Below, piece by piece: positions 35,466 through 45,536 of a DNA stretch of 64,000 nt (positions are counted from its first letter, which is position 1; the number at the start of each line of letters is the position of its first letter). Source of the DNA: Agriotes lineatus (taxonomy: Eukaryota; Arthropoda; Insecta; Coleoptera; Elateridae). The notes beneath the pieces were generated by a model, which was not told the origin of the DNA, did no database searches, and saw only the letters and a program-made list of their open reading frames with translations. The position numbers were made by a program, and so were the translations under genes. The stretch covers positions 78,693,061 to 78,757,060 of the forward strand of contig OW679203.1 in the NCBI GenBank assembly GCA_940337035.1, read 5' to 3'.

Positions 35466-36199
35466 GTCTATTAGATAAAGGATAATATTCTATATGCGAT
35501 TTTTATTTGAAAATACTAATTTAAAACTTGGAAATTTTTAAATATGCCGTGCCTTGCTTTTTAAGTTCGATAGGATTTATGAAAATAATTGGTAATTGGT
35601 TGGCGTATATCAGGTATTTTCTGTATTTTTTACTTCTTTACGTGAAAAGCTGGGGCATAATCCCCCACTCTAAATTCGGCTGGATGCGTTTTTTCATTTA
35701 TTTATAACATAATCAACATGTTAACAAAGTTTTAGCTTTTGCGGTATTAGTTTTTTATCATTATTATTTTACGAGTGTGGGAGGATGCCGCAGCTACACC
35801 CCCCGGAAGTGCGCCAGCTGGAGGTCCATTCACTTACTAGTCATACCAAATAAAACTTAGGAAACATTTTCAGCTTTTGTGGTTTTGGTCATTAAAAAAG
35901 GTCGCTGGCTCCCGGACTATTAGTATTGCAGCTACATAAAACACCCCAAGTCTGTGCTTATTGACTTGTTTTCTAAACTGTACTGCAAGCAGAGTAGAGC
36001 CTCAGGCCATTACAATATATGTGTTCAACTCGGTTTTATTTAGTGGTAGTGTATACATAAATAAGATAATATTAAAGTAGTCGTCGTCTGGATGTTAATA
36101 AATAGAAACTACAAAGTAGACGTCCACGGCAAATAGAATTAAAAATTTATGATGATGAATGTGAAAGAGAACGTAACGTTTCCTAGTTTTAGTATAAAG

Positions 36200-37300
36200 T
36201 ATAATAAAAAAAACATTAGCAGTCTGGTAGCGGAACAGGCAGGATTTAGAAGAGGTTACGATAACAACGAACACCTAGTGGGCTTAAAACTCCTGATAGA
36301 AAATGTAATGAATACAATATGCCGTTGATACTCGCCTTGATAGAAAACTAAAAGGCGTTCGACACTTTAGAACTAAAATTTTCATCTGTAGCATCAGACG
36401 GTCATAGTGTAGATTGAAGGTACACATACGATTCTAATAACGAACATATACAAAAAAGCACATATACAAAGAAAATCTAACGAATTAACCAACAACACCA
36501 AAATACAATGAGTATCTACCAGAGCAATGCCCTATCTCCAAAATTATTCACTCTTGCAGTAAAGAATGTTTTAAAGAAGTTAGATATGGTGGTTGAAGGA
36601 GTCAGATTATATTTTACAAATTTAAGGTATGCAGACGAAATAGTGCCGATTACCAAAGATGTAGATGAAATGAAACGAATGGTAGAACAACCGAATTATG
36701 AATCACGGAAAACTGAATTGAAGATGAACATTGAAAAGACTACAACCATGTGTAGTACCCACGTAAACAAGAAATAAAACTGGATGGAAATCTTGGTCGA
36801 GAAAGTGGAGTTGCATGTATACCTGGATCGTAGCATAAAGACTGGTGAAGGAAATCAAGAAGCCGAAGTAAGTAGAAGAGTGAAACTTGGAGGGACAGCT
36901 TTGGGCAAGTTAGTATACACCCTCAAAGCTGAGACATATTTTTTAGAAGACAGGGCAAAGTTATGTACTACCTGTCTAATGCCTGTTCTAACCTATAGCA
37001 CTTAAACAATGGTCTTTAGCAAGACAGTAATACGAAAACAAAAAACGCAGAAAGCGATGGAAAGAAGAAGGTTGAACATATCAGTTCACAATTAATAGGT
37101 AACAAATAAAAAAGAAGAGAACTAACCGGTGTGGCAGAAATGGCAGAAGGAACAGCTATTTTGAAGTGGAGTTGGGCTGGCAGGTTGTGAGATCGAAATG
37201 GGAGGTGGTCTAAGAGATTACTTTGGTGGAGAGACCACGACTGACGATATAGCTAAAGTAATAGGCAAGACATTTAGAAGGACCAAGTACAAGGTTAGAA
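36200..37300 (+). pseudogene. LINE reverse transcriptase relic
   Basis: AEQAGFRRGYDNNEHLVGLK near 36230 is RT block 2a/3. After decayed sequence, an 89-codon ORF (36508-36777) has ALSPKLFTLAVKNVLKKLD and LRYADEIVPITKDVDEMKRM, with YADE instead of YADD at 36628-36639. NIEKTTTMCS follows. The next ORF (36784-37005) gives the thumb (VYLDRSIKTGEGNQEAEVSRR and LCTTCLMPVLTYST). The 3' end up to about 37300 keeps WSWAGRL-type and W.RDH-like traces. Broken, with an altered active site. Confidence 0.8.
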
Positions 37301-37319
37301 AATGTTGATTGGGTTAAAA

Positions 37320-37860
37320 ATCATTTTTCTAGTAGTTAAATACGTACTGCGATTTATACGAGTGCACAACGCTTTGTGTTTCATGTCAATTTTTGAGGTT
37401 AGCTACTTCAGAGTTAGTTTTGGTGAGTTCACAAATGGAATCCGAGTTAAATTGGAGCTACTAAAAATTAGTTTGCACTACCTAGTATTTCTAATTTTAC
37501 GAACACCCATGAGACAGAGTATTTATGTTCACCGGAGCAGCCGAATATTATTGCATATAGTCAAAATAAAATAGAGGCACAAAATCGTTCACTTTTGCAT
37601 TGAAATACTTGTACTTTTTAATAAGCCTAAGATCGTACACAGGCAGCACTATTCTTATTCACAACGTAAAATTTACTCTCTCTATTTCATAGTAATATAT
37701 GCATTTTTCTTGAATTTGATATTCACTCTACTTAATTTTCTTTGGTATTAATAAACAAGTATTTGTATCAAACTGTTTACTTTGTTATCAATATAGAAAC
37801 CGTCAAATAATAGGAAGTAAGATGCCAGTAATAAAAACATAGTATGTATCGTAGACCACT
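37320..37860. other. No gene seen
   Basis: A 90-codon plus ORF (37302-37574) has no recognisable domain; the rest is AT-rich. Confidence 0.4.
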
Positions 37861-37865
37861 GTTCA

Positions 37866-37955
37866 GAAGACTATTATAGCCCTCCCACCTTATATCCTTC
37901 GGCGCTTCCCATTTTGAGACGCAATCTTGGCGCTTGCGCTATAATAAGCCTTCTT
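37866..37955. repeat. Hairpin with GC-rich centre
   Basis: AGAAGACTATTATAGC pairs with GCTATAATAAGCCTTCT, with inner CCTTCGGCGC and GCGCC segments. About 90 bp. Confidence 0.7.
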
Positions 37956-37959
37956 AACC

Positions 37960-40550
37960 TTAGTGTATCATATACTCGTACTATTCTAAGATCTGCAACT
38001 CAGGCTGTAAATAAAGATCTTACATAGTACTTATTGATACCGTCAAATGTTTATATATTCGAAGGGATTGATATTTAATCACCAATACGTTTTAGTGAAT
38101 TCCACTATTTTTGCTTTTTTTGTTTCTATGAAATGTTAAATTCAAGACTTAATCCCATAGGGCTATAGTTAACGTTTTAAGCAATATTAAAAATATAATC
38201 AAATTAATTTACCTCTATATATGTACTAATAAACTTGTTAGAACAACGTTTTCTATTGGCTACACTGCTAAGCGTTGCTCACTCCTAGAATTAAGTAACT
38301 ATTTCCCACACGTTTATGAATAAATGCAAAACATTAGCTTCGAACCCCTCAAGTTAAAAATGAGCATTTGATGGGAATCGGGTCGAAACATGAAATTGCT
38401 GTTTCCAGCGTGTGTAATTATCATCAGGTATCGGCAGGTGTTAGGGTGCTTAGTAGGTGTTGGGCAAAATCAGTCAGGTCCTGGGGCTTGACGCCGGTTC
38501 TTAATACACACCCTGTCGAAGAACTTGTTTGTGTGCCAAGAATTTAGACAAAGCGAAATTTAATTGCCGCTCAGCAGGAAAACATCGGCACAGAGTATCT
38601 TTAAAAAAGTCGGCTATAATAGTCTGTAAAAAATACCTCTATTCAATTGTAAGCCAACTGGTAATTAATCATATAGACCTTGATGTAAAACTTAGATCTG
38701 GTTAAAAAAGTCACGAGGAAACAATGCCTGGCGACAGCCGACTGGAATAATGACTATTATTGCTAACATGTTTTTTATTGGCGCTGTAAGATGTGATAAT
38801 TTAGGAATTGGAAAAATTTTATCCTAATTTAGTTAAAATAAAGGTTGAATAAAAACAAAAAATGGCATGTGATGTAAAAAGCAACTCTAAATTGGAGGTT
38901 GTAAACATCTGATAATTTATTTGGCCGTCGTTTTTGTTAAATTAATTTGTTTTCCATAGACTGATTCGTGTTGTGCTTAAACAGAGATGGCAAAATTATA
39001 ATCGAGAATATACGTAATGGTAATTACTAATTAATTTCCAAAAGTTATAAATACAAAAAAACGTTCTTATTCCTTGAGTTATATTTTTCATAATTATGCA
39101 TTTTGCATTAGGAACGCGATATAAAACTTTAGAATGAATTCATTGATGTCTCGAGGCTTACAAGTCCAATTTAAAAGACATTAAAATTTATTTTATCACA
39201 AGAGCGAGAAACAATTCCATTACTTATGCTAGTTATTTATCGCTGAACGTTAAAGCGATTTCAATAATAATTGTACTGCTCTACCCGGCGCTGCTGAAAT
39301 AGATTTCGGAAGTTACTTCCCATTGTTAATTATTATATAAAATTCACAATGGCGAGTAACTTTCAATATTATAATCTTTTCGCCGGCAACATTGTCATTA
39401 TTCTGGCTTGTTAATTTTAACATTTAATTTATTTCTACTTACAAGGTTATTTATTTTATTCAAAACTCCTTGATATAATTCTTTTTCCAGTCGTCAATAT
39501 TGCGTTTGGAGTTTCTGTTTTACTTACTGTGACGCTGTTATTGTTTATTGAAGTTATTTTGCTTTTAATTTTTATTGTTAATTTCATAAGGCCATAACTA
39601 CGTACAGGGAATTGTTAATTAACTCTAATAAATATCTTTTTTAGGTCTAACCATATATTAAGTTATTTTTGTGAGTTGAAAATTGTTCCATTAATTTATG
39701 AGATTTTGCCATATATTTTATGGGGACCAGCTTTAGGCAAGTCATTAAACTTACGAAATGCAATGTCAACATTGATATTTGACCTGGTATTCGAAACTCG
39801 AACGAGTACTAATTCTATTGACATTCAATCACAATCAATTTGTCAGTTAAATCAATTACATGTAACAGCACGGTAAAGATTTTTTTTTCTGTAGGAATTA
39901 CATGCCGGCTTTATTTGTCGGACTGGTTTTCTGTCAAGTTACAATTTATGCGCGTTGTCAATAACTGAAAGATCTAAAATACTGTTTCTTATTATATCAA
40001 AAAATAAATTTTATGAAATATGTTTTTACTGGAAAGCAAATTAACATAAACTATTTACAAACAGAATTAATAAGAAAGAAAGTTTGGGAATCCTTGCTAA
40101 ATAGATTTGTTCTTATTGAATTAGTAACAAGCTGAAGTGAAATAAAGTTACGTTGGACTTGCTTACGCTGCAGTAACCTAATTATCTATACCTATCCAAA
40201 AACTGCGTCCTTTAGCATTTCGATCAATAGTAAATGTATAAACTTGAAAGTTGTGAGTTTTCATAATAACTCGCCTACTATTATAAAAACAACAGAGAAG
40301 CATTTATATTTTTATTAAATCATCATTGCGTGTATAAGGAAACAAGGAAAAATATATCGTAGAATAAATAAAATTTAAATGGCAACTGTAGATGTGTATT
40401 TATTTTTTGGTGGTTAGAGAGTTGGTTTTTACAGTGACATTAAAAAATATTGTACATAACTAGATTGTAGCATAATTTCTAAAAATTGAAACAAAATCGA
40501 GGTTGAAGGTTTTATCAACAGTGATATCCCCAGTGCATTAAAATAGCCGA
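37960..40550. other. AT-rich stretch without a recognised gene
   Basis: No ORF with a domain and no repeat partner in the window. 38480-38560 is slightly richer in GC. Nothing that looks like an RNA gene. Confidence 0.45.
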
Positions 40551-40556
40551 TTAAAT

Positions 40557-40712
40557 TTTGACGTTTACTGTCAGAATGTTTTGCTAAGAAATATGTTAAG
40601 TAAATTTGCCGCTCAACAAAAATCCCAGTGCATAGCACGAGGGATTTTGGGGCGGAAAATTTACGAGATATATTTCTTCAGAGCAAACCATTCTGACAGA
40701 AAATCGTCAAAG
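40557..40712. repeat. Palindromic MITE-like hairpin, ~156 bp
   Basis: TTTTGACGTTTACTGTCAGA pairs with the end TTCTGACAGAAAATCGTCAA. The arms continue through TTTGCT..AAGAAATAT and TAAGTAAATTTGCCGC. The centre is ATCCC..GGGAT. It is in effect one inverted repeat of about 65 bp per arm. Confidence 0.8.
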
Positions 40713-40719
40713 TTTTTTA

Positions 40720-41390
40720 TTCAGGCTAGTTTACATGCACGCGGGATGTTCGGCATGATTATTTTCTGAATAAATAGATAAAATTCAGTTGGTGAAGCAC
40801 ATTTAATAATCATATTAAAATTATGCACAAGGGATTAAATTTTGACACATATTTAAGCGCGGATAAATTTTTGTCATCATTAAACTGACAGAAACCATAG
40901 TGATTACGCATTATTATGGATATGGAGGAAATAATCAATAAAAAAGTTGACGTTTATAAAATGTTAACAAAATCAGCCGTATGCATGGCATAATCACGCT
41001 TAGAACCTTATGGAGGGCGTTTCGAACAACTCAGGCATTTTCATGATATGCACCTTCAGTTATGACTAGGTTGATATTGTATTTTGTCTACCAATATTTT
41101 TCAATTTGTCAAAATGTGTGTTATTTTGTTTGTCGTGATCTTGCAAACAATTTTGTTTGTAATACATTCTATGGCTTTTGTTCGATTCTTTCGGGACTTC
41201 GCCTTGCGTCATCTTGAAATATACAAACTCAAACTATAAAACACATGTTTACACACTAAATACATAAGTAACTACGTATTTCGGGAAAGTTTGAATTAGA
41301 AAAATAAATAAATGCCTGGGACAACTGGTGGATGAAATCCACCGTAAAACAGATCGAAACTAAGACGTAACAAACGAGATCGGAGAGTTC
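40720..41390. other. No gene seen
   Basis: AT-rich. Short pieces echo the flank of the hairpin at 40530-40560 (GATTAAATTTTGAC at about 40840), so another decayed copy may be here. Confidence 0.35.
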
Positions 41391-41394
41391 CGCT

Positions 41395-41575
41395 CAAACA
41401 TTAAACTACGCATGAGTAGCATGTTTTTCAGGCATAAGCCACAACATAAGATCACTTGGAGAAGCACAAGAGGACAACCAGAGATTCTACAGTAACGAAT
41501 CTTAAATTCTACCCTACACTAAATATTAGATGTTCGATGTCTGAACTTTGTAGATATTGGTAGCAACGACAGCCT
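41395..41575 (+). pseudogene. LINE endonuclease C-terminal fragment
   Basis: A frame reads FFRHKPQHKITWRSTRGQPE, then after stops ILDVRCLNFVDIGSND. In RTE-like endonucleases this part reads TWRSPDGRTENQID..., then DVR..RGADIGSDH; the final SDH has become SND. Short and decayed, with no RT attached. Confidence 0.55.
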
Positions 41576-41931
41576 GTTATCATGAAATGTTCATGAGAAA
41601 CAACAAATCAATAGGACAACATGATGAAAACTTTCACAAGAATTTACTGAATATTGAATTTATTAAAATTGATAACAGTGACGATGTTAACCTTCTTCGG
41701 AATACCATATACATTTTGTCTCAGGAATATTTTGTTGTAACGGGCTATCTGCATCCCTCGCCTATGTTGATTAACATGCTTAAGCGAAGTTGTATTCCCT
41801 ATGTTCTACGTCCAATCTTGTTCGCGGTTAAAACGGCAGACAGTTGCAACTTCCACTCTTGGAAACATATTAAGCGTCTTTACCTATCTCCTATTAAGAA
41901 TGATCGCTGCTCTGTTGTTCCTACAGAATAG
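41557..41931 (+). CDS. Hypothetical ORF of 124 codons
   Basis: Open for 124 codons in AT-rich DNA. The nominal start at 41557 is a TTG codon; a true ATG is at about 41581. A well-mixed segment includes NLLNIEFIKIDNSDDVNLLR, YFVVTGYLHPSPMLINML and SWKHIKRLYLSPIKNDRC. I do not recognise the family, and no signal peptide or clear membrane segment stands out. It overlaps the end of the LINE endonuclease fragment. It may be a random frame. Confidence 0.2.
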   Translation: MVATTACYHEMFMRNNKSIGQHDENFHKNLLNIEFIKIDNSDDVNLLRNTIYILSQEYFVVTGYLHPSPMLINMLKRSCIPYVLRPILFAVKTADSCNFHSWKHIKRLYLSPIKNDRCSVVPTE

Positions 41932-41939
41932 AAAGTTTT

Positions 41940-42575
41940 AGGGTGGCGCCGAATTGACATTCCTCGGCATGTACAGATAAACTTTTTTGGTACACGCCGC
42001 TGATTAGCCAACAGCCAGGTGCCAACATGTATCTAGTTACAGTCTAGATGGCGGCAATCAATCGATTAACACATAACGCAATTGACAAGACCTGACTCGA
42101 CGGCGATTCAAAAATAACGAATTTCAAAATGATACTCAAGGCGGCTTCTGTTGGCCATTTTCAGATCCCTGTAGAGTAGTTACAGCGAAACAGAAGAAAT
42201 GTTAACAGTTTCATCAGTCGACTGAACTCAGAAAATCACGTTACAGACGGCAATAATTAGATTCCTGAAACGCACAGAATATGTGAAGCTGCATCAGAAG
42301 CGTAGTAGAAAGAAATATTTATAAATTCTTGAAATTCTTAGAAATGAAAGAACTATCATACGAAAAAAAATGCTTAAAAGACAAATTTTTACAAACGGCA
42401 GATGCACACAAGAACAGACAAGTTAGAAATTGAGAAAATATAAAAGTCCAATAACGCAAAACATACTCTAAGAACCTAGAACTCGACTTCTGGGGGCTGC
42501 AATAACAAATTTAAAAAACTGTGTGTGACCATAAACAAAGAGGCGAAAGAATTAATTAATACGCATGGAGAATGG
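41940..42575. other. No gene seen
   Basis: Mixed AT-rich sequence, perhaps with LINE-like decay at 42180-42480, but no specific motif. Confidence 0.35.
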
Positions 42576-42579
42576 ATAC

Positions 42580-42812
42580 CTCGCGGAAAGTGCAATGGAG
42601 GTAATGAGCCGTTCGCGACTTACGCTACGCTCCCCCGCAGCCAAACATACCACGCATTCAACCATCCTAAACCTAAATTAAGTTAACTTATCTAATGAGT
42701 CAAATCCATTTCCGCTCCGAGAAAATTCTCGGCTACGGCCAGATTTGAACCCATGTCCACCTGGTTGCTAAGCAGATTGATAACCCACTCAACCACCCAG
42801 TGGCTACTAGAC
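42580..42812 (-). mobile_element. tRNA-derived SINE, minus strand
   Basis: On the minus strand the head reads CCACTGGGTGGTTGAGTGGG, with an A-box-like TGGTTGAGTGG, and about 55 bp later a B-box-like GGTTCAAATCT. The spacing is that of a tRNA-Leu/Ser-type ancestor. The body continues through CGTAGCCGAGAATTTTC to about 42580. It lacks a full cloverleaf. Length and head support a SINE; the 3' end is uncertain. Confidence 0.6.
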
Positions 42813-43039
42813 AATTTCTATATAACAATTGTTTATCAACATTTATTTCACCTGAGCTTACATACAACTGTATTATCTAATGTCAGACTCAACCCAAGAT
42901 ATATATGGTTATGCACTCTGTCATGTTTATTATGGATCCGGTGTATTGAAAACGTATGGTTAATTAAATATCAGAAACTAGCTCCGTTAATAAATTATTT
43001 AAACATGGAGCTTTTTACTCTAGTTGAGACATACATTCA

Positions 43040-43300
43040 ATATTATTATGTTTAAAGGAAGGGTCGCGAAATTCATCCCCGGTTCCGGTTTGAAACCGCT
43101 AAATGATGTCGTCATTCGAAAGTGTTGTAAAGCCGTGGGTCCCATGTTACCAAGACGTGTAGCATGTAAAAGATCCCTTGCTAGGATTGGAACATCTTAG
43201 TCTCAGCAAAAGTCTAAGTAGGATTTCGACCATATGACCACAGCAGTTGGTGTCTTAAGTTGCTTAGTACTCCGCATGTCTAGGTGTTACGCATAACAAA
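43040..43300 (+). mobile_element. Possible SINE or other small dispersed element
   Basis: GC-richer block with GGTTCCGGTTTGAAACC near 43080, CATGTAAAAGATCCCTTGC near 43164 and a short A-rich end. The B box is imperfect and no A box is clear. No second copy in the window. Confidence 0.3.
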
Positions 43301-43309
43301 CAAAGAAAC

Positions 43310-44350
43310 AAAAAAATCTCTATATTGCTCATATAGACTTTTCTTCTTCTTCCTTCTTTCCTCCTAGGCCGAACCCTTTTTTCTTGAATATTTCCTCTGT
43401 AATTGTACGTCTAAGTTATCGTTCCATCTCTTTAGTGGTTTGCCAAAACTCCTTCTTCCGATTGGTGACTTATCTCTTGGAATCTTCACTATTCTCTCTC
43501 CATTCATTCTAGTTACATGTATGTCCCACTCTTGTTTGCGTTTGAACACCCATTCATTTATGTTCTCTACTTTGCATTCTCGCCTGATGTTCTCACTTAT
43601 CTCTTTATCGGATAAGGTCTTTCTCGATATTTTCCGTAAGATTCTCATTTCCGCTTTCTCCAGGAGCCCCCAAGTCCTATATGTATCCGGTTTCGTCTTT
43701 GCTGTGGAGGTTAGAATTGGTTTGACTGTTGCTTTGTAGATACCTACTTGCCTTTGTCTCTTTTCTTATATTTATTTCTTCACATTTTATCATTGAGGAA
43801 TCCCGCTATGCTTTGATGACTTGCTTTCTGACTTCAATTTCAGTACTTCGAAAACTGAACAATTCGATTTATAACTATTTAAAGCACATTATTAGGTTTG
43901 ACTCTACCTTAGCTTGAATTTTGTTGTTTGAGTTGTTGTTTAATCTACGATAGTCTTTATGAGGTTAATTGGTATTCTTCAGTTGTAAAGTAAGTGTACA
44001 ACGTCTTTAGCTTGAATTCGACCAAACACTTTCTGTAGGTCAATAAAACGTAGATATGCAGGTTTATTATATTCAATAGACTTCTCTGTAATCTGTCTTA
44101 ATATAAAAACTGCGTGTCTACAAGACCTTTCAGATCTGAATCCTTATTGTTCGTCTGCAAGTGTAGTAAGGGAATTTATTTTTTTTATGAGTGTGATCAT
44201 GAGTTTGGTTGCATCAAGTACGTTTATTCCCCTATAATTGTCACCCTTCTTAAACATCAGTGCTCTGGTATCGTCTGGCAATTTATAATTTTGTTTATAA
44301 GAGCTGCCAATTCTTTTGTGAGAGTGTAGCCTCGTTATTTGATATTCCTT
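43310..44350 (-). pseudogene. LINE relic with RT palm deleted
   Basis: On the minus strand: LPDDTRALMFKKGDNYRGIN (about 44290-44220), then EQ-stop-GFRSERSCRHAVFILRQ, then LRFIDLQKVFGRIQ, where the first catalytic Asp block reads VFGRI rather than AFDR. The sequence then passes from TIVD through decayed DNA to a C-terminal ORF (43364-43648) with ILRKISRKTLSDKEISENIR, CKVENINEWVFKRKQEWD, HVTRMNGERIVKIPRDKSP and RSFGKPLKRWNDNL. The FADD block is absent. RDKSP.GRRS.G.P.KRW is the 3' end of a LINE type widespread in beetle genomes. Confidence 0.8.
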
Positions 44351-44354
44351 TTAT

Positions 44355-45271
44355 CTAAACCGTACGCTGACAGTCCATTCAAACCTTTCACTCAAGTGAT
44401 CTTAAGAATATCACAACTTAATTCACTTCCGATAAATGTATTATTTTATTTATAATAAATCTTTACAAAGCAGTCTAACTTATTAACAAGATATTCGATA
44501 CTGCAGACCCTGTGTATTCAAGCAGTATATAACATCAATTATGCAGATTTTGCGCTACAGTCAATTTATTAACTCTAACCAACAACGTCCTCCATCGACC
44601 TTACATCCCTTAACATCCCTGAATGTCCACATTCCATTTCTTAGTATATTTCAATAATAGCACATTCTTCCACTTTTAAGCGGTATTATATTTATAAATT
44701 GTTCAATCCACCCTGCTTGAACGATTTATACATTTATAACGCGTATATTTTCCTTAAAGAAACAAAATATAAAAAATGTGTTATTTTTCTCTTTTTTCAT
44801 TCTCTAGCATCTAGCTTAATTACAAAAATTATATGGCTAAAATTTTAAATGAAATGTTTACATTATAACAAATTTCAACAATTTCAATTTTAACATCTAA
44901 ATACTAATCCTTATTTTATTGTCATCATTTATCCATCTATTTGTACCACCGCAGCCAAAAAAATGGAAACACCAGCGTTAATCAAGTTAACGCTTTTTTA
45001 TAATTTTACACAGTGTTATTGGGGGTTTACATAATATTAGGTTATATTTTGACTTTTTACTTTTGACAACAACTGACAACTGCATTAAACAATATGATAT
45101 CAGCAATGTTGATTTAACTTAGGTAATATACCCATTTACACTAGGAAAACAATGATGTTTACATTTTTTTGTCCTCGATGGTACATGTATTTATTTCTTT
45201 ACTATTCGACCTGCTGTTACAAGAAAGAACGTAAAATACAGTGAGTAATTGTCATTTTTTAAATAAAAGTA
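44355..45271. other. AT-rich flank of the LTR element
   Basis: No ORF. A small perfect hairpin AGCGTTAATCAAGTTAACGC lies at about 44974-44993. Otherwise nothing notable. Confidence 0.45.
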
Positions 45272-45275
45272 ACTA

Positions 45276-45510
45276 TATAGCGCCTCGCTGACTCTTAAAT
45301 CACGTATTAAACAACAAATAAAACACCACACTTACTGAACAATCATATAATAACGGATGAATCAAAACAATATAATAAATTTGGTAACTAATGAAATGCG
45401 TAAGTTTAAAATGCGTGCAAGTCTGTTAACACACGGTCGCTGACTGCCCCAGATTTTAGGGGTGCGGGTTTTCTGCGCAGATCCGGCTTAAAATGACCCC
45501 CTGCGTTACA
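45276..45510 (-). repeat. 3' LTR
   Basis: 235 bp. It differs from the other LTR by five substitutions and one single-base indel, about 97.5% identity. Insertion is therefore recent on the scale of the relics around it. Confidence 0.95.
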
Positions 45511-45525
45511 GTCCCCCCCTCTGGA
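45511..45525 (-). promoter_or_regulatory. Polypurine tract
   Basis: On the minus strand CCAGAGGGGGGGAC directly adjoins the 3' LTR, the expected primer site for plus-strand DNA synthesis. Confidence 0.85.
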
Positions 45526-45536
45526 TCAAACAGACG

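Larger units (their letters stand above)
34307..35919. mobile_element. Long-arm foldback DNA transposon, 3-bp TTA duplication
   Basis: The two ends are inverted copies of about 290 bp: 34307-34599 starts TAGTCCGGGAGCCAG, and 35628-35919 ends CTGGCTCCCGGACTA. TTA at 34304-34306 and 35920-35922 flanks it, and copy 1 of repeat B shows the empty site. A 3-bp TWA duplication is typical of PIF/Harbinger, but the termini do not settle the class. The interior holds two further hairpins, a tandem 17-18-mer, a segment also found at 62640-62690, and a segment shared with 56482-56575. There is no transposase, only an acidic 30-residue open end (34820-34915). Confidence 0.9.
32745..36025 (+). repeat. Dispersed repeat family B, copy 2
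   Basis: Same orientation as copy 1 (13800-16070). Collinear blocks run from AAATAAATAGTATAATGCCC to CCATTACAATATATG. It is split by the foldback transposon at 34307-35919: sequence left of the insert (AATTTAAGCTTA) and right of it (GTATTGCAGCTACATAAAAC) joins to match copy 1 at about 15980-16010. The 119-codon plus ORF at 33151-33510 is not open in copy 1, so I do not call it a gene. Confidence 0.8.
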
